Positions 46,982 to 56,474 are shown, counted from the first letter of the stretch. The stretch is 64,000 nt of DNA from Flavobacterium segetis (GCF_900129575.1 NZ_FQWE01000006.1:243055-307054), one strand, 5' to 3'. Translations and numbers: made by a program. Notes: generated by a model from the sequence alone, not told the origin.

Positions 46982-48223
46982 TTAAACACTAATTTCTAAC
47001 AGTTGTTTTGGAAAACAGATGTAATACTTAGTAACTAATTTAGATAATGATTTTAAATTCAGTTGATCGGATGATTCAATTACGTCTTCAACTGTATTGT
47101 CTTTTCTTAGAATTCGTATTGGATCTGCTTCTTTACTGTAGGCTTGATTTTTAATTTTTCCTTTAAAGATAAAATAATTTGCATCTAATAATGAAATATG
47201 ATTTTCTTCGGCAAAACGCTCCTTTAGAGGTTGTAAATCTTCATTTGCCACTTTTTCACTAGTTAATTTAATTTTGAGTAAATCTCTATTAACAATCATT
47301 TTGCTTAGAGAAGACAAAATAAAATCTTCGTTTTTCTGCCAAGATTTTAATGCTCCAATAATATCAAAATCATCCAGCTGGGCAAAGAGATCTAATGTCT
47401 TTTCATCAAAAGTTTCGATCGTAACTTTATTCTGCATAAAAAATAATAAAGGCTCACTACATGATAGACTTACTCCTTTTAAAGTTAGTTCTTTTGCACG
47501 TTTTAAAATTTTCATTAAAATCAACTCCGCAACTAAGCTCGTTTTATGTAAGTAGGCTTGCCAGTACATCAATCGACGTGACATTAAAAATTTTTCTACT
47601 GAATAAATGCCCTTTTCTTCAATTACTAAATAATCATCCACAACATTCATCATTTGAATCAGCCGTTCTGAATTTACATTCCCTTCAGCTACTCCTGAAT
47701 AAAAACTATCCCGTTTTAAATAATCCATTCGATCCATATCTAATTGGCTGGAGATTAGTTGTAACATGAATTTTCTATTGTATTCACCTTTAAAAACTTG
47801 GATCGCTAAACTTAAATTTCCGTCGAATTCGATGTTTAATTGATTCATAAATAACAGCGATATTTCCTCATGATGTACATCTTCAACAATACTTTTTTCC
47901 ATAGCGTGAGAAAACGGACCATGACCTATATCGTGAAGTAAAATTGCAATATACAATGCATTTTCCTCGTCCATAGAGATTAGTATTCCTTTAAATCGCA
48001 ATACATCTACCGCTTTTTGCATTAAATGCATGCAACCTAATGCATGATGAAAACGAGTGTGATTTGCTCCAGGATATACTAAGTATGACAATCCCATTTG
48101 CGAAATTCGACGCAAACGTTGAAAATAAGGATGCTGAATTAAATCATAAATTAACGCATTCGGAATGGTAATAAAACCATAAATAGGATCGTTAAATATT
48201 TTTAGTTTATTACTTTGACTCAC
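46982..48223 (-). CDS. HD-domain phosphohydrolase
   Basis: This 413-residue protein has a N-terminal HD domain with the metal motif HHALGCMHLM (about residues 47-56) and ILLHDIGHGPFSHAME (about 93-108), then an all-helical C-terminal part. It resembles dGTPase-like and SAMHD1-related proteins and probably hydrolyses a nucleotide, but the exact substrate is uncertain. It is transcribed upstream of lpxD on the same strand with a 118-bp gap. A TATATTTG box (48245-48252, minus strand) lies 21 bp before the start and fits a -7 promoter. Confidence 0.87.
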   Translation of the reverse strand: MSQSNKLKIFNDPIYGFITIPNALIYDLIQHPYFQRLRRISQMGLSYLVYPGANHTRFHHALGCMHLMQKAVDVLRFKGILISMDEENALYIAILLHDIGHGPFSHAMEKSIVEDVHHEEISLLFMNQLNIEFDGNLSLAIQVFKGEYNRKFMLQLISSQLDMDRMDYLKRDSFYSGVAEGNVNSERLIQMMNVVDDYLVIEEKGIYSVEKFLMSRRLMYWQAYLHKTSLVAELILMKILKRAKELTLKGVSLSCSEPLLFFMQNKVTIETFDEKTLDLFAQLDDFDIIGALKSWQKNEDFILSSLSKMIVNRDLLKIKLTSEKVANEDLQPLKERFAEENHISLLDANYFIFKGKIKNQAYSKEADPIRILRKDNTVEDVIESSDQLNLKSLSKLVTKYYICFPKQLLEISV

Positions 48224-48586
48224 AACATTTTTAATTTAAGCTAACAAATATAGGAATTCTACTGTCAACTACTATTTTCGATCTTAAGTACTTTCAAACA
48301 ATGATTAATATCCTTTATGTTCAAAATTGATTTCATATCCTCAATTTTTATCTTGATCATATTTCACAACTAAAATATTATTTGTAAAATAAAGTTTTTT
48401 TAACAACAATTGTGCAATACAGATTAACAAAGGATGCTATTATACTAAAATAAAAATATTTTGAATTACAATACGAAAATTAAAATACTCGAAATATAAC
48501 ATTATAAAGTACTAAAAAATTATAATAATATTAGCAGATTAAAGCAGTAAAAAAATGTAATTTGGCACTTTAATCATGTATTTAAA
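48224..48586. other. divergent intergenic region between the HD gene and porX
   Basis: About 363 bp, AT-rich. It includes the -7-like box of the HD gene at 48245-48252. I find no clear promoter consensus for porX, no RNA gene and no strong hairpin. Confidence 0.55.
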
Positions 48587-48604
48587 ATGCTTTTCACATT
48601 GTTT

Positions 48605-50158
48605 ATGGATAAAATAAAAATACTTTGGGTTGATGACGAAATCGACCTTTTGAAACCACATATATTATTTCTTGAAAAGAAAAATTACGAAGTTACAACT
48701 TGTAATAACGGACTCGATGCTTTAACTATTTTTGAAGAAAATAATTTTGATATTGTATTTTTAGATGAAAATATGCCTGGAATGAGCGGCTTGGAAACGT
48801 TATCAGAAATGAAGGAAAAGAAATCCTCAATTCCTATGATTATGATCACGAAAAGCGAAGAGGAATACATTATGGAGGAAGCCATAGGTTCTAAAATTGC
48901 TGATTATTTAATAAAGCCAGTAAATCCGAATCAAATTCTTTTAAGTCTAAAGAAAAATTTAGATCATTCCAGATTAATTTCGCAGAAAACAACATTGGAT
49001 TATCAAAAAGAATTTCGGAAAATCACAATGGAAATGGCTCAAGTCAACTCCTACGAGGATTGGATTGAAATGTATAAAAAACTGATTTTTTGGGAACTTG
49101 AATTAGAAAATATTGACGACCAAAGTATGGTTGAAATTCTCGAATCTCAAAAAGCGGAGGCGAATTCGCAGTTTGGTAAATTTATAGAACGAAATTATGA
49201 GGATTGGTTTGCGCCAAAAGCAGATAAACCCATTCAGTCTCATACATTATTTAAGGAACTTGTTGTTCCTGAACTCAAGAAAAAAGACAAACCTATTTTA
49301 TTTGTGGTTATTGACAATCTGCGGTATGACCAATGGAAAGCTTTTGAAAGTGTTGTAGGAAACTATTATAAACTTGAAAAAGAAGTACCCTATTACTCTA
49401 TCTTACCAACGGCTACACAATATGCTAGAAATGCAATATTCGCTGGATTATTACCTATTGAAATGGAAAAGCAGTTTCCACAATACTGGAAAAATGACCC
49501 GGAAGAAGGTGGAAAAAATTTGTATGAAGCTGAATTTTTAACGGCTCAGTTAAAACGATTAGGACTTAACATTGTACAAGACTATTTCAAAATCACAAAT
49601 CTTGCAGGCGGTAAAAAACTAGTAGAAGGATTTAAAGCATTGAAAAATAATGACTTGGTAACGGTTGTGTATAATTTTGTTGATATGCTCTCACATGCTA
49701 AAACTGAAATGGATGTTGTCAAGGAATTAGCCTCTGATGATAAAGCTTATCGCTCGCTAACACTAAGCTGGTTTAAAAATTCTCCACTTCTCGAAATTAT
49801 TCAGCAAGCACAAAAAATGGGATTCAAGTTGATCTTAACAACTGATCATGGTACAATTAATGTCAAAAATCCCTCAAAAGTTGTTGGCGATAAAAACACC
49901 AGTTTAAATTTACGTTATAAAACGGGTCGTAGTTTAACCTATGAACAAAAAGATGTTTACGCAGAGAAAGAGCCAAAAAATATTGGTTTACCATCAATAA
50001 ATATGAGTAGTTCTTTTATTTTTGCAAAAAACGATCATTTTCTAGCGTACGTTAATAATTACAATCATTACGCGAGTTATTATAAAAATACGTACCAACA
50101 TGGTGGAATCTCATTAGAGGAAATGATTATTCCTTTTCTTATTTTTAGTCCAAAATAA
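48605..50158 (+). CDS. porX: type IX secretion regulator PorX (response regulator with PglZ domain)
   Basis: PorX pairs with kinase PorY to regulate and support type IX secretion. I place the start at ATG 48605 (MDKIKILWVDDEIDLL); an upstream in-frame ATG at 48587 adds 6 residues. The 517-residue protein has a receiver domain (phosphoacceptor Asp54 in VFLDENMPG), a helical linker and a PglZ/alkaline-phosphatase-like effector domain. Its metal-binding motifs are VVIDNLRYDQW, TTDHGTINV and YQHGGISLEEM. There is no DNA-binding domain. tsaE follows after 70 bp. It goes functionally with porQ in this window. Confidence 0.95.
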   Translation: MDKIKILWVDDEIDLLKPHILFLEKKNYEVTTCNNGLDALTIFEENNFDIVFLDENMPGMSGLETLSEMKEKKSSIPMIMITKSEEEYIMEEAIGSKIADYLIKPVNPNQILLSLKKNLDHSRLISQKTTLDYQKEFRKITMEMAQVNSYEDWIEMYKKLIFWELELENIDDQSMVEILESQKAEANSQFGKFIERNYEDWFAPKADKPIQSHTLFKELVVPELKKKDKPILFVVIDNLRYDQWKAFESVVGNYYKLEKEVPYYSILPTATQYARNAIFAGLLPIEMEKQFPQYWKNDPEEGGKNLYEAEFLTAQLKRLGLNIVQDYFKITNLAGGKKLVEGFKALKNNDLVTVVYNFVDMLSHAKTEMDVVKELASDDKAYRSLTLSWFKNSPLLEIIQQAQKMGFKLILTTDHGTINVKNPSKVVGDKNTSLNLRYKTGRSLTYEQKDVYAEKEPKNIGLPSINMSSSFIFAKNDHFLAYVNNYNHYASYYKNTYQHGGISLEEMIIPFLIFSPK

Positions 50159-50228
50159 AAAAGTGGATCTTACCAATTTAAAGATTATCCGGTTAATAAA
50201 ACGATAAAGGCATAAAAAGTATATAATT

Positions 50229-50636
50229 ATGGAAATTACTTTTTCATTGCAACAATTAGAGGAAGTTGCACAAAAAATAATTGATAGTAGTCCCAATAAA
50301 GTGATTCTTTTTCATGGAGAAATGGGAGTAGGCAAAACAACTTTGATTAAGCAATTGTGTAAAACGCTAGAAGTTATTGGAGCAACCAGCAGTCCAACTT
50401 TTTCATTAGTAAATGAATACGAAACTAAATCAAATCACATTATTTATCATTTCGATTTCTACCGATTAAATAAAGAATCAGAAGCATTAGATATGGGAGT
50501 TGATGATTACCTATATTCGGGAAATTGGTGTTTTATTGAATGGGCAGAAAAAATTCCAAATTTAATTCCTGAAATACATTCAGTGATTTCAATATCGTTA
50601 CTTCCAGATGGAAATCGCCTTTTACAATTAAATTAG
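50229..50636 (+). CDS. tsaE: tRNA threonylcarbamoyladenosine biosynthesis protein TsaE
   Basis: TsaE is the ATPase partner of TsaD and TsaB in making the t6A modification at tRNA position 37. The 135-residue protein has Walker A GEMGVGKTT at residues 30-38, followed by the SSPTFSLVNEY switch segment, HFDFYRL, and the WCFIEWAEKIP motif. The length is normal. It is downstream of porX and 12 bp before an acetyltransferase gene, so the three probably form an operon. Confidence 0.95.
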   Translation: MEITFSLQQLEEVAQKIIDSSPNKVILFHGEMGVGKTTLIKQLCKTLEVIGATSSPTFSLVNEYETKSNHIIYHFDFYRLNKESEALDMGVDDYLYSGNWCFIEWAEKIPNLIPEIHSVISISLLPDGNRLLQLN

Positions 50637-50648
50637 ATTACCACAATT

Positions 50649-51131
50649 ATGATTTTAGAAAAAAATGTAGAAATAATTCCTTTTACAGCTGAACTGAAAG
50701 AACACATTAAAATTTTAAACTCAGAATGGCTTAATAAATATTTTAAAATAGAACCTAAAGATGAAATTGTTTTATCAAATCCGCAGACCGAAATCATAGA
50801 TAAAGGAGGGTTTATTTTTTACGCTAAAAATGATGGCCAAATAATAGGAACATATTCATTGTTAAAAATTGATGATTTCACATTTGAACTCAGTAAAATG
50901 GCTGTTACAAAAGCTGCTCAAGGCATGGGAATTGCTAAAACCATGTTAGCTCATTGTTTAGCTTTCGCCAAAGATAAAAAAATAAAAAATTTGATATTGT
51001 ATTCTAATAGAAGTTTAAATACGGCACTTCATTTATACAAAAAATTTGGTTTTATAGAAGTAGCGCTTGAGTGTGGAGTTTATGAAAGGGCAGATGTAAA
51101 GATGGAATTAGTAATAAGTGCGATTAATTAA
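50649..51131 (+). CDS. GNAT-family N-acetyltransferase
   Basis: This 160-residue protein has the GNAT fold: the beta4-alpha3 acetyl-CoA segment LSKMAVTKAAQGMGIAKTML (about residues 80-100) with the Q-x-x-G-x-G/A pyrophosphate loop, and a C-terminal LYKKFGFIEVALECGVYERADVKMEL segment. The substrate is unknown. It is 12 bp downstream of tsaE and may be co-expressed, but it is not the ribosomal RimI type by sequence pattern. Confidence 0.88.
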   Translation: MILEKNVEIIPFTAELKEHIKILNSEWLNKYFKIEPKDEIVLSNPQTEIIDKGGFIFYAKNDGQIIGTYSLLKIDDFTFELSKMAVTKAAQGMGIAKTMLAHCLAFAKDKKIKNLILYSNRSLNTALHLYKKFGFIEVALECGVYERADVKMELVISAIN

Positions 51132-51209
51132 TAGAAAGTTCTTGAGCGTGACTACCCATTCATTATTATTAAAAACTTTTATGTAAATTGTGCCTTAAAT
51201 TAGAACCTA

Positions 51210-52409
51210 ATGTCTATTACAAATACTCCTTTCACAAAGCAACAACTACTACCTCAGGAGGAAAAACTTGAAGTAGCCAGAAAAAAGAGCGATCTTTTCA
51301 TCGGAATTCCAAAAGAAATTAGTCATCAAGAACGCAGGATTTGCTTGACCCCCGATGCTGTCAATTCATTAACTTATCATGGTCACCGGGTTATGATTGA
51401 AGCTGGTGCGGGCTTAAGTTCAAGTTATTCTGATAAAGAATATACGGAAGCTGGCGCCGAAGTTACTAAAGATACTAAAAAAGTTTTTAGTTGTCCTATG
51501 ATTTTAAAAGTAGAGCCGGCAACCACTGCAGAAATTGAAATGATGAATCCTAAAACCATTTTAATTTCAGCAATTCAAATCAAAACATGTAAGAAATGTT
51601 ATTTTGAAGCTCTAGCAAAAAAGAAAATTACAGCCATAGCTTTTGAATATATTAAGGATGAAGATGGCTCGTATCCTGCAGTTAAATCTTTAAGCGAAAT
51701 TGCAGGCACAGCATCTATACTTATCGCAGCAGAGTTAATGATAACAAATGATTTTGGAAAAGGATTATTATTTGGAAACATTACCGGCGTTCCTCCTACT
51801 GATGTTGTAATACTTGGAGCTGGAACTGTTGGTGAGTTTGCTGCAAAAACTGCTATCGGACTTGGAGCAAGTGTGAAAGTTTTTGATAATTCAATTACTA
51901 AATTACGTCGTTTACAAAATAATTTAAACCAACGAATATTTACTTCTACAATACAACCAAAAGCTTTGTTAAAAGCATTGAGACGCTGTGATGTAGCAAT
52001 TGGTGCTATGCGTGGCATTGATCGATGTCCTATTATTGTCACAGAAACAATGGTAGAACACATGAAAAATGGAGCTGTAATTGTAGATGTGAGCATCGAC
52101 ACTGGAGGCTGTTTTGAAACATCAGAAGTGACTTCACATGAAAAACCAACATTTATTAAAAACAATGTTTTGCATTATTGTGTGCCTAACATTCCTTCTC
52201 GATATTCAAAAACGGCGTCACTATCTATAAGTAATATAATTTCTCCTTACTTGATGCATATTGCTGATAAAGGTGGAATTGAGACGGCAATACGATTTGA
52301 TAAAGGTTTAAAAAACGGCATCTATATGTATCACGGAATTCTCACTAATAGTGCAATAGGCGATTGGTTTGATTTACCTAACAACGATATTAATTTATTA
52401 GTTTTTTAA
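51210..52409 (+). CDS. ald: alanine dehydrogenase
   Basis: The enzyme interconverts L-alanine and pyruvate with NAD, feeding carbon and nitrogen metabolism. The 399-residue protein has the N-terminal signature GIPKEISHQERRICLTPDAV and a Rossmann NAD motif VILGAGTVGEFAAK near residue 205. The conserved GAMRGIDRCPIIVTETMV and VDVSIDTGGCFETS segments follow. The length is slightly above the classic enzyme because of a N-terminal extension of about 30 residues. It is 78 bp after the acetyltransferase gene; a separate promoter follows for the next gene. Confidence 0.93.
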   Translation: MSITNTPFTKQQLLPQEEKLEVARKKSDLFIGIPKEISHQERRICLTPDAVNSLTYHGHRVMIEAGAGLSSSYSDKEYTEAGAEVTKDTKKVFSCPMILKVEPATTAEIEMMNPKTILISAIQIKTCKKCYFEALAKKKITAIAFEYIKDEDGSYPAVKSLSEIAGTASILIAAELMITNDFGKGLLFGNITGVPPTDVVILGAGTVGEFAAKTAIGLGASVKVFDNSITKLRRLQNNLNQRIFTSTIQPKALLKALRRCDVAIGAMRGIDRCPIIVTETMVEHMKNGAVIVDVSIDTGGCFETSEVTSHEKPTFIKNNVLHYCVPNIPSRYSKTASLSISNIISPYLMHIADKGGIETAIRFDKGLKNGIYMYHGILTNSAIGDWFDLPNNDINLLVF

Positions 52410-52422
52410 GAAAACTTTCTGC

Positions 52423-52430
52423 TACCTTTG
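52423..52430 (+). promoter_or_regulatory. -7 promoter element of the DUF4258 gene
   Basis: TACCTTTG followed by C matches TAnnTTTG exactly. It ends 15 bp before the ATG at 52446. The alternative in-frame TTG start at 52428 lies inside this box, which argues for the ATG. Confidence 0.6.
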
Positions 52431-52445
52431 CAAAAAATTAAATTC

Positions 52446-52820
52446 ATGAAATTTTTCCATCGTTTTGCTTATTATTTAGTTGGATTGGTCATCGGGCTTT
52501 TCTTTGTAGCAATGATTTTTAGTGGTAAAGACACACGTTGTAATTATTTTCCTAACTCAAGAGTACTGAATGATTTAAGAAATAAACCTTTTTACTATTC
52601 TGATAAAGCATCGTTAATTTTATCTGAAAAATGGATTGATACTATCGATATAAAAAACTCTTTACAATTTGGTGATGTAGATTTTGATAAAAGTAACATA
52701 GAATTCAAAAAAGGTAAGCTTTACATAATTGAAGGTAAAACGACTAAAGATCAGGAAGTTATTTTAAAAGTTATCAATTATTCTGATAGAGCTGTCTTAG
52801 AAGATATTATTAAAAAATAA
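52446..52820 (+). CDS. DUF4258-like membrane-anchored protein
   Basis: I choose the ATG at 52446 because the promoter box covers the upstream TTG. The 124-residue protein has a N-terminal membrane anchor (about residues 5-25, FAYYLVGLVIGLFFVAMIFSG) and a small globular domain after it with a conserved C-N-Y-F-P-N segment (DTRCNYFPNSRVLNDLR) and a beta-rich end (DVDFDKSNIEFKKGKLYIIEG). It resembles the DUF4258 family, whose function is unknown. The gene is conserved next to alanine dehydrogenase in flavobacteria as far as I recall; no role can be inferred. Confidence 0.7.
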   Translation: MKFFHRFAYYLVGLVIGLFFVAMIFSGKDTRCNYFPNSRVLNDLRNKPFYYSDKASLILSEKWIDTIDIKNSLQFGDVDFDKSNIEFKKGKLYIIEGKTTKDQEVILKVINYSDRAVLEDIIKK

Positions 52821-52841
52821 AATTTGAAAGTAATTTCTAAT

Positions 52842-52970
52842 TTATTCAGGGCTTAATCTATTCTTACACCTCCATTTAATTACCATTAATCGTTTACTTC
52901 TGTTTTGCTTTTTAAGAGCTATTTTTAGATCTGTTGAAGTTTGCCCCACGTACATAATCCATGTAAAATG
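52842..52970 (-). pseudogene. remnant of a GIY-YIG endonuclease-like gene
   Basis: On the minus strand a 42-codon frame bounded by stops reads WIMYVGQTSTDLKIALKKQN and then a basic tail. The YVGQT-x-x-L-x-x-L-x-x-H-like pattern is that of the GIY-YIG core (here Q replaces the final H). The N-terminal strand and most of the rest are absent, so this looks like a broken fragment. A chance frame cannot be excluded. Confidence 0.4.
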
Positions 52971-52999
52971 TTAGACTAGGAAAGATCATCTGATATAAT

Positions 53000-53680
53000 T
53001 TATTTTACTGTTTCCCAATTAATAATTTCAATCGCATTTTGTTGCAAATATTCATTTGTTTTAGTAAAGTGTTTGTTTCCGAACCATTTACCTTGGTTAG
53101 CGCTCAACGGCGAAGGATGACCACATTCAAGAACTAAATTCTTATTTCTATTAATTTTTATTCCTTTTTTTTGAGCAAAATTTCCCCAAAGTAAAAATAC
53201 AACGTGCTCTTTTTTATCTGAAATTTTCTCAATCACAGCATCCGTAAAAACATTCCACTTTAGATTTTTATGACTATTTGCACTGTCTTTTCGAACTGTC
53301 AAAGTTGCATTTAACAACAATACGCCTTGCTTAGCCCACGAATCTAGATTTCCTGATATTGGCATAAAAACTGTGCCTAAATCATTATTTAATTCGCGAT
53401 AAATATTACGCAATGATGGCGGAATTTTAATTCCATCATTTACAGAAAAACACAAACCATTTGCTTCTCCAGCACCATGATAAGGATCTTGACCAATAAT
53501 GACTACTTTGATATCATCGAAACTACAAGTGTTAAGAGCCACAAAAATAAGTTCTTTAGGTGGATAACAAATATTGCTGTTATATTCTTGTTCGACTTGT
53601 TCCGTCAAATATTTAAAATAAGGCTTTTCAATTTCATCTAATAAAATTGTTTGCCATGCAATACTGAGATCTAACTTCAT
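53000..53680 (-). CDS. ung: uracil-DNA glycosylase
   Basis: The enzyme removes uracil from DNA and begins base-excision repair. The 226-residue protein has the family-1 signature VVIIGQDPYHG with the water-activating Asp65, the VLLLNATLTV segment, and the GHPSPLSANQGKWFGNKHF loop with the catalytic histidine. The length is typical. It is divergent from the mutS2-like gene, and the two share a 166-bp intergenic region. Confidence 0.97.
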   Translation of the reverse strand: MKLDLSIAWQTILLDEIEKPYFKYLTEQVEQEYNSNICYPPKELIFVALNTCSFDDIKVVIIGQDPYHGAGEANGLCFSVNDGIKIPPSLRNIYRELNNDLGTVFMPISGNLDSWAKQGVLLLNATLTVRKDSANSHKNLKWNVFTDAVIEKISDKKEHVVFLLWGNFAQKKGIKINRNKNLVLECGHPSPLSANQGKWFGNKHFTKTNEYLQQNAIEIINWETVK

Positions 53681-53814
53681 GAATATTTATTTTTTTTAAA
53701 TATTAAATCGTAAAATATATTTAGTAAAATTAAATTGGTTTAAAATTTGTAAAATACTAAATAAACAATCCGTAATTCTTTGTGAAGTACTGTTAAATAG
53801 TCTTAACTATTAAC

Positions 53815-53822
53815 TATTTTTG
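53815..53822 (+). promoter_or_regulatory. -7 promoter element of the mutS2-like gene
   Basis: TATTTTTG followed by C matches TAnnTTTG. It ends 24 bp before the ATG at 53847. An imperfect palindrome, GTTAAATAGT-CTTA-ACTATTAAC (53792-53814), lies just upstream and may be a regulatory site. Confidence 0.45.
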
Positions 53823-53846
53823 CTTACAAAAGATTTACAAAGATAA

Positions 53847-56012
53847 ATGATATCCATTACCGACAAAACATTACAAGATTTACAATTTCCAACAGTTCTT
53901 GAAACGCTTTCAAATATTTGCAATACTGACATTGGAAAGCAAAAAGCACTAGAAATAATACCTTTTAAAGATAAAGAAACTTTGATGCAAGCATTGATGC
54001 AAACATCAGAATATTTGTCATCCTTCCAAAATAATAATGCAATTCCCAATCATGGTTTTGATGCTGTCAGCCATGAAATTAGATTTCTAGCAATTGAAGA
54101 TAGCTTTCTTGAAGTAGGAAGTTTTAGAAAGATTGCTTCACTTTCATCATCGGTAAATTTTTTATTGACTTATTTTAAAAAGTTTGAAGATTATTATCCT
54201 AATCTTCATAAAAGAGCTTTACAAGTTGAATTCACCAAAGATATTGTGTTAATGATAGACGATATTGTTGATAAATATGGTGAAATAAAAGACAATGCAT
54301 CACCTGATTTGCTGAATACTCGCAGAAATATGAACAGTGTGCGAGGAAAAGTAAATCAAAGTTTTGGAACAGCACTTACGCAATATAACGCTTTAGGATA
54401 CTTAGATGACATCAAAGAAAGTTTTGTACAAAATCGTAGAGTTTTAGCGGTGTTATCGATGTACCGTCGCAAAGTGAAAGGATCTATAATGGGGAGTTCT
54501 AAAACGGGAAGCATTGCTTATATAGAGCCAGAAGCAACGTTAAACTATTCAAGAGAATTAAGCAATCTGGAGTATGAAGAAAAAGAGGAAATAACGAGGA
54601 TATTAAAGCAATTAACTAATAGTATTCGACCATTTTTGCCTTTATTAATTCAATACCAAGATTTCCTAAGTGATATTGACGTGATTGCTGCAAAAGCAAA
54701 GTATGCTAATAGAATTAATGGAATTTTGCCCACAATAACTGAAAATAGGAGACTTTATTTTAGAGATGCTTTTCATCCTATTTTGTTTTTAAATAATAAA
54801 GAGAAAAATGAAATTACGCATCCTCAAACTATAGAATTAGATCAAGAAAATCGCATAATTGTAATCTCTGGTCCTAATGCAGGTGGAAAAACCATATCCT
54901 TAAAAACAGTAGGATTACTGCAATTAATGTTACAGTCAGGTATGTTGATACCGGTGCACGAGCGTAGCGAAACATTCTTGTTTGACCGAATTTTGACTGA
55001 TATTGGTGATAACCAATCCATAGAAAATCATTTAAGCACTTATAGTTACCGTTTAAAAAATATGAACTATTTCCTAAAAAAGTGTAATAGTAAAACTATG
55101 TTTTTAATTGATGAATTTGGTACAGGATCTGATCCTGAACTTGGTGGTGCTCTTGCTGAAATTTTCTTAGAAGAATTCTATCATCGAGAAGCTTTTGGAA
55201 TTATTACAACGCATTATTCCAATTTAAAAATTTTAGCAAATGAATTACCTTTTGCCACTAACGCAAATATGTTATTTGACGAAAAAACTTTAGAGCCATT
55301 ATACAAGTTAATTTTAGGACAGGCGGGAAGTTCATTTACATTTGAAGTAGCCTTAAAAAATGGAATTCCGTTTAGCTTGATTAATCGAGCTAAGAAAAAA
55401 ATTGAAGTTGGAAAAGTTCGATTTGACAAAACAATTGCAACACTTCAAAAAGAACGTGCGAAACTTGAAAAAACTTCACAAACACTTAAGGAGGAGGAAA
55501 CTAAAGCGCGTGAAGAAGGCAAGAAAATGGAAACAATAAATATAAAAATCAAGCAAAAACTGGAAAGTTATCAAGAATTGTATGATAGCAATCAGAAAAC
55601 GATTTACATTGGTCAAAAGATCGAAGATATTTCTGAAAAATATTTTAATAATAAAAATAAAAAAGAACTGCTAGGTGAATTTTTAAAAATAATCGAAATT
55701 GAGAATTCAAAACGTAGAAAAGCAACGGTAAAAGAAACAAAAGCGATAATTGAAAAGAAAAAAGAAGTAATTCAAGAAATTACGGTACAGGTAGAGGAAA
55801 TTAGAAAAGAAAAGAAAGAGAAAAAGATAAAAATTGTTATTGAGAAACCAAAACCAATATTAAAAGTTGGTGATCGTGTGAGAATGTTTGACGGCAAAGC
55901 GGTTGGAACAATTGACAGTATCGAAAAAAATAAAGCAACTGTGAATTATGGCGTTTTTACATCTAAAGTTAGTTTAGAAGCGCTTGAGTTTGTAGAAAAC
56001 AGCAAAAAATAA
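53847..56012 (+). CDS. MutS2-like DNA-binding ATPase without Smr domain
   Basis: This 721-residue protein belongs to the MutS2 branch, which suppresses homologous recombination or rescues collided ribosomes in other bacteria. It has a N-terminal helical core (clamp/lever, residues 1-320), an ATPase domain with Walker A GPNAGGKT at 342-349, Walker B LIDEFGTGSDP, and a long lysine- and glutamate-rich coiled coil (about 520-660). A KOW-like C-terminal end follows (VGDRVRMFDGKAVGTI). The Smr nuclease domain usual in MutS2 is missing. It is divergent from ung. Confidence 0.92.
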   Translation: MISITDKTLQDLQFPTVLETLSNICNTDIGKQKALEIIPFKDKETLMQALMQTSEYLSSFQNNNAIPNHGFDAVSHEIRFLAIEDSFLEVGSFRKIASLSSSVNFLLTYFKKFEDYYPNLHKRALQVEFTKDIVLMIDDIVDKYGEIKDNASPDLLNTRRNMNSVRGKVNQSFGTALTQYNALGYLDDIKESFVQNRRVLAVLSMYRRKVKGSIMGSSKTGSIAYIEPEATLNYSRELSNLEYEEKEEITRILKQLTNSIRPFLPLLIQYQDFLSDIDVIAAKAKYANRINGILPTITENRRLYFRDAFHPILFLNNKEKNEITHPQTIELDQENRIIVISGPNAGGKTISLKTVGLLQLMLQSGMLIPVHERSETFLFDRILTDIGDNQSIENHLSTYSYRLKNMNYFLKKCNSKTMFLIDEFGTGSDPELGGALAEIFLEEFYHREAFGIITTHYSNLKILANELPFATNANMLFDEKTLEPLYKLILGQAGSSFTFEVALKNGIPFSLINRAKKKIEVGKVRFDKTIATLQKERAKLEKTSQTLKEEETKAREEGKKMETINIKIKQKLESYQELYDSNQKTIYIGQKIEDISEKYFNNKNKKELLGEFLKIIEIENSKRRKATVKETKAIIEKKKEVIQEITVQVEEIRKEKKEKKIKIVIEKPKPILKVGDRVRMFDGKAVGTIDSIEKNKATVNYGVFTSKVSLEALEFVENSKK

Positions 56013-56057
56013 TCTTTATTCAAAATTAATTTAATAGTTTTTTACAACTTGCTAATA

Positions 56058-56474
56058 ATGGAAAACTTACCCAAGCACAAAAAAATAATATTATTTGACG
56101 GAGTTTGCAATCTTTGTGATTCAGCTGTGCAGTTGATCATAAACAATGACAAGAAAGACCTATTTAGATTTGTTGCTTTACAATCTGATTTAGGTCAAAT
56201 AATAATTAAGCATCTTGGAATAGACACTCATAAAATGGATAGTATAATTCTCTATGAGCCTGGATTAGCGTACTATTTAAAAGCGGATGCAGCATTAAAA
56301 ATTGCTAAAAATCTAGGAGGTATCTACTATTTTACATCTTTATTTTCTATTCTACCTAATTCTTTTAATAATTATTTTTATGATTATATCGCTAGGAATA
56401 GATACAAATGGTTTGGGAAAAAAGATAACTGTTTGATTCCAACTCCAGAATTACAAGGTAAATTTTTAGACTAA
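56058..56474 (+). CDS. DCC-family thiol-disulfide oxidoreductase-like protein (DUF393)
   Basis: I place the start at ATG 56058 (MENLPKHKKIILFDGVCNLC); a TTG at 56049 is less likely. The 138-residue protein contains the DCC signature FDGVCNLCD with a C-x-x-C pair and the family's FRFVALQSDLG and DSIILYE segments. The fold is thioredoxin-like, and the substrate is unknown. It follows the MutS2-like gene by 45 bp and may share its transcript. Confidence 0.9.
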   Translation: MENLPKHKKIILFDGVCNLCDSAVQLIINNDKKDLFRFVALQSDLGQIIIKHLGIDTHKMDSIILYEPGLAYYLKADAALKIAKNLGGIYYFTSLFSILPNSFNNYFYDYIARNRYKWFGKKDNCLIPTPELQGKFLD

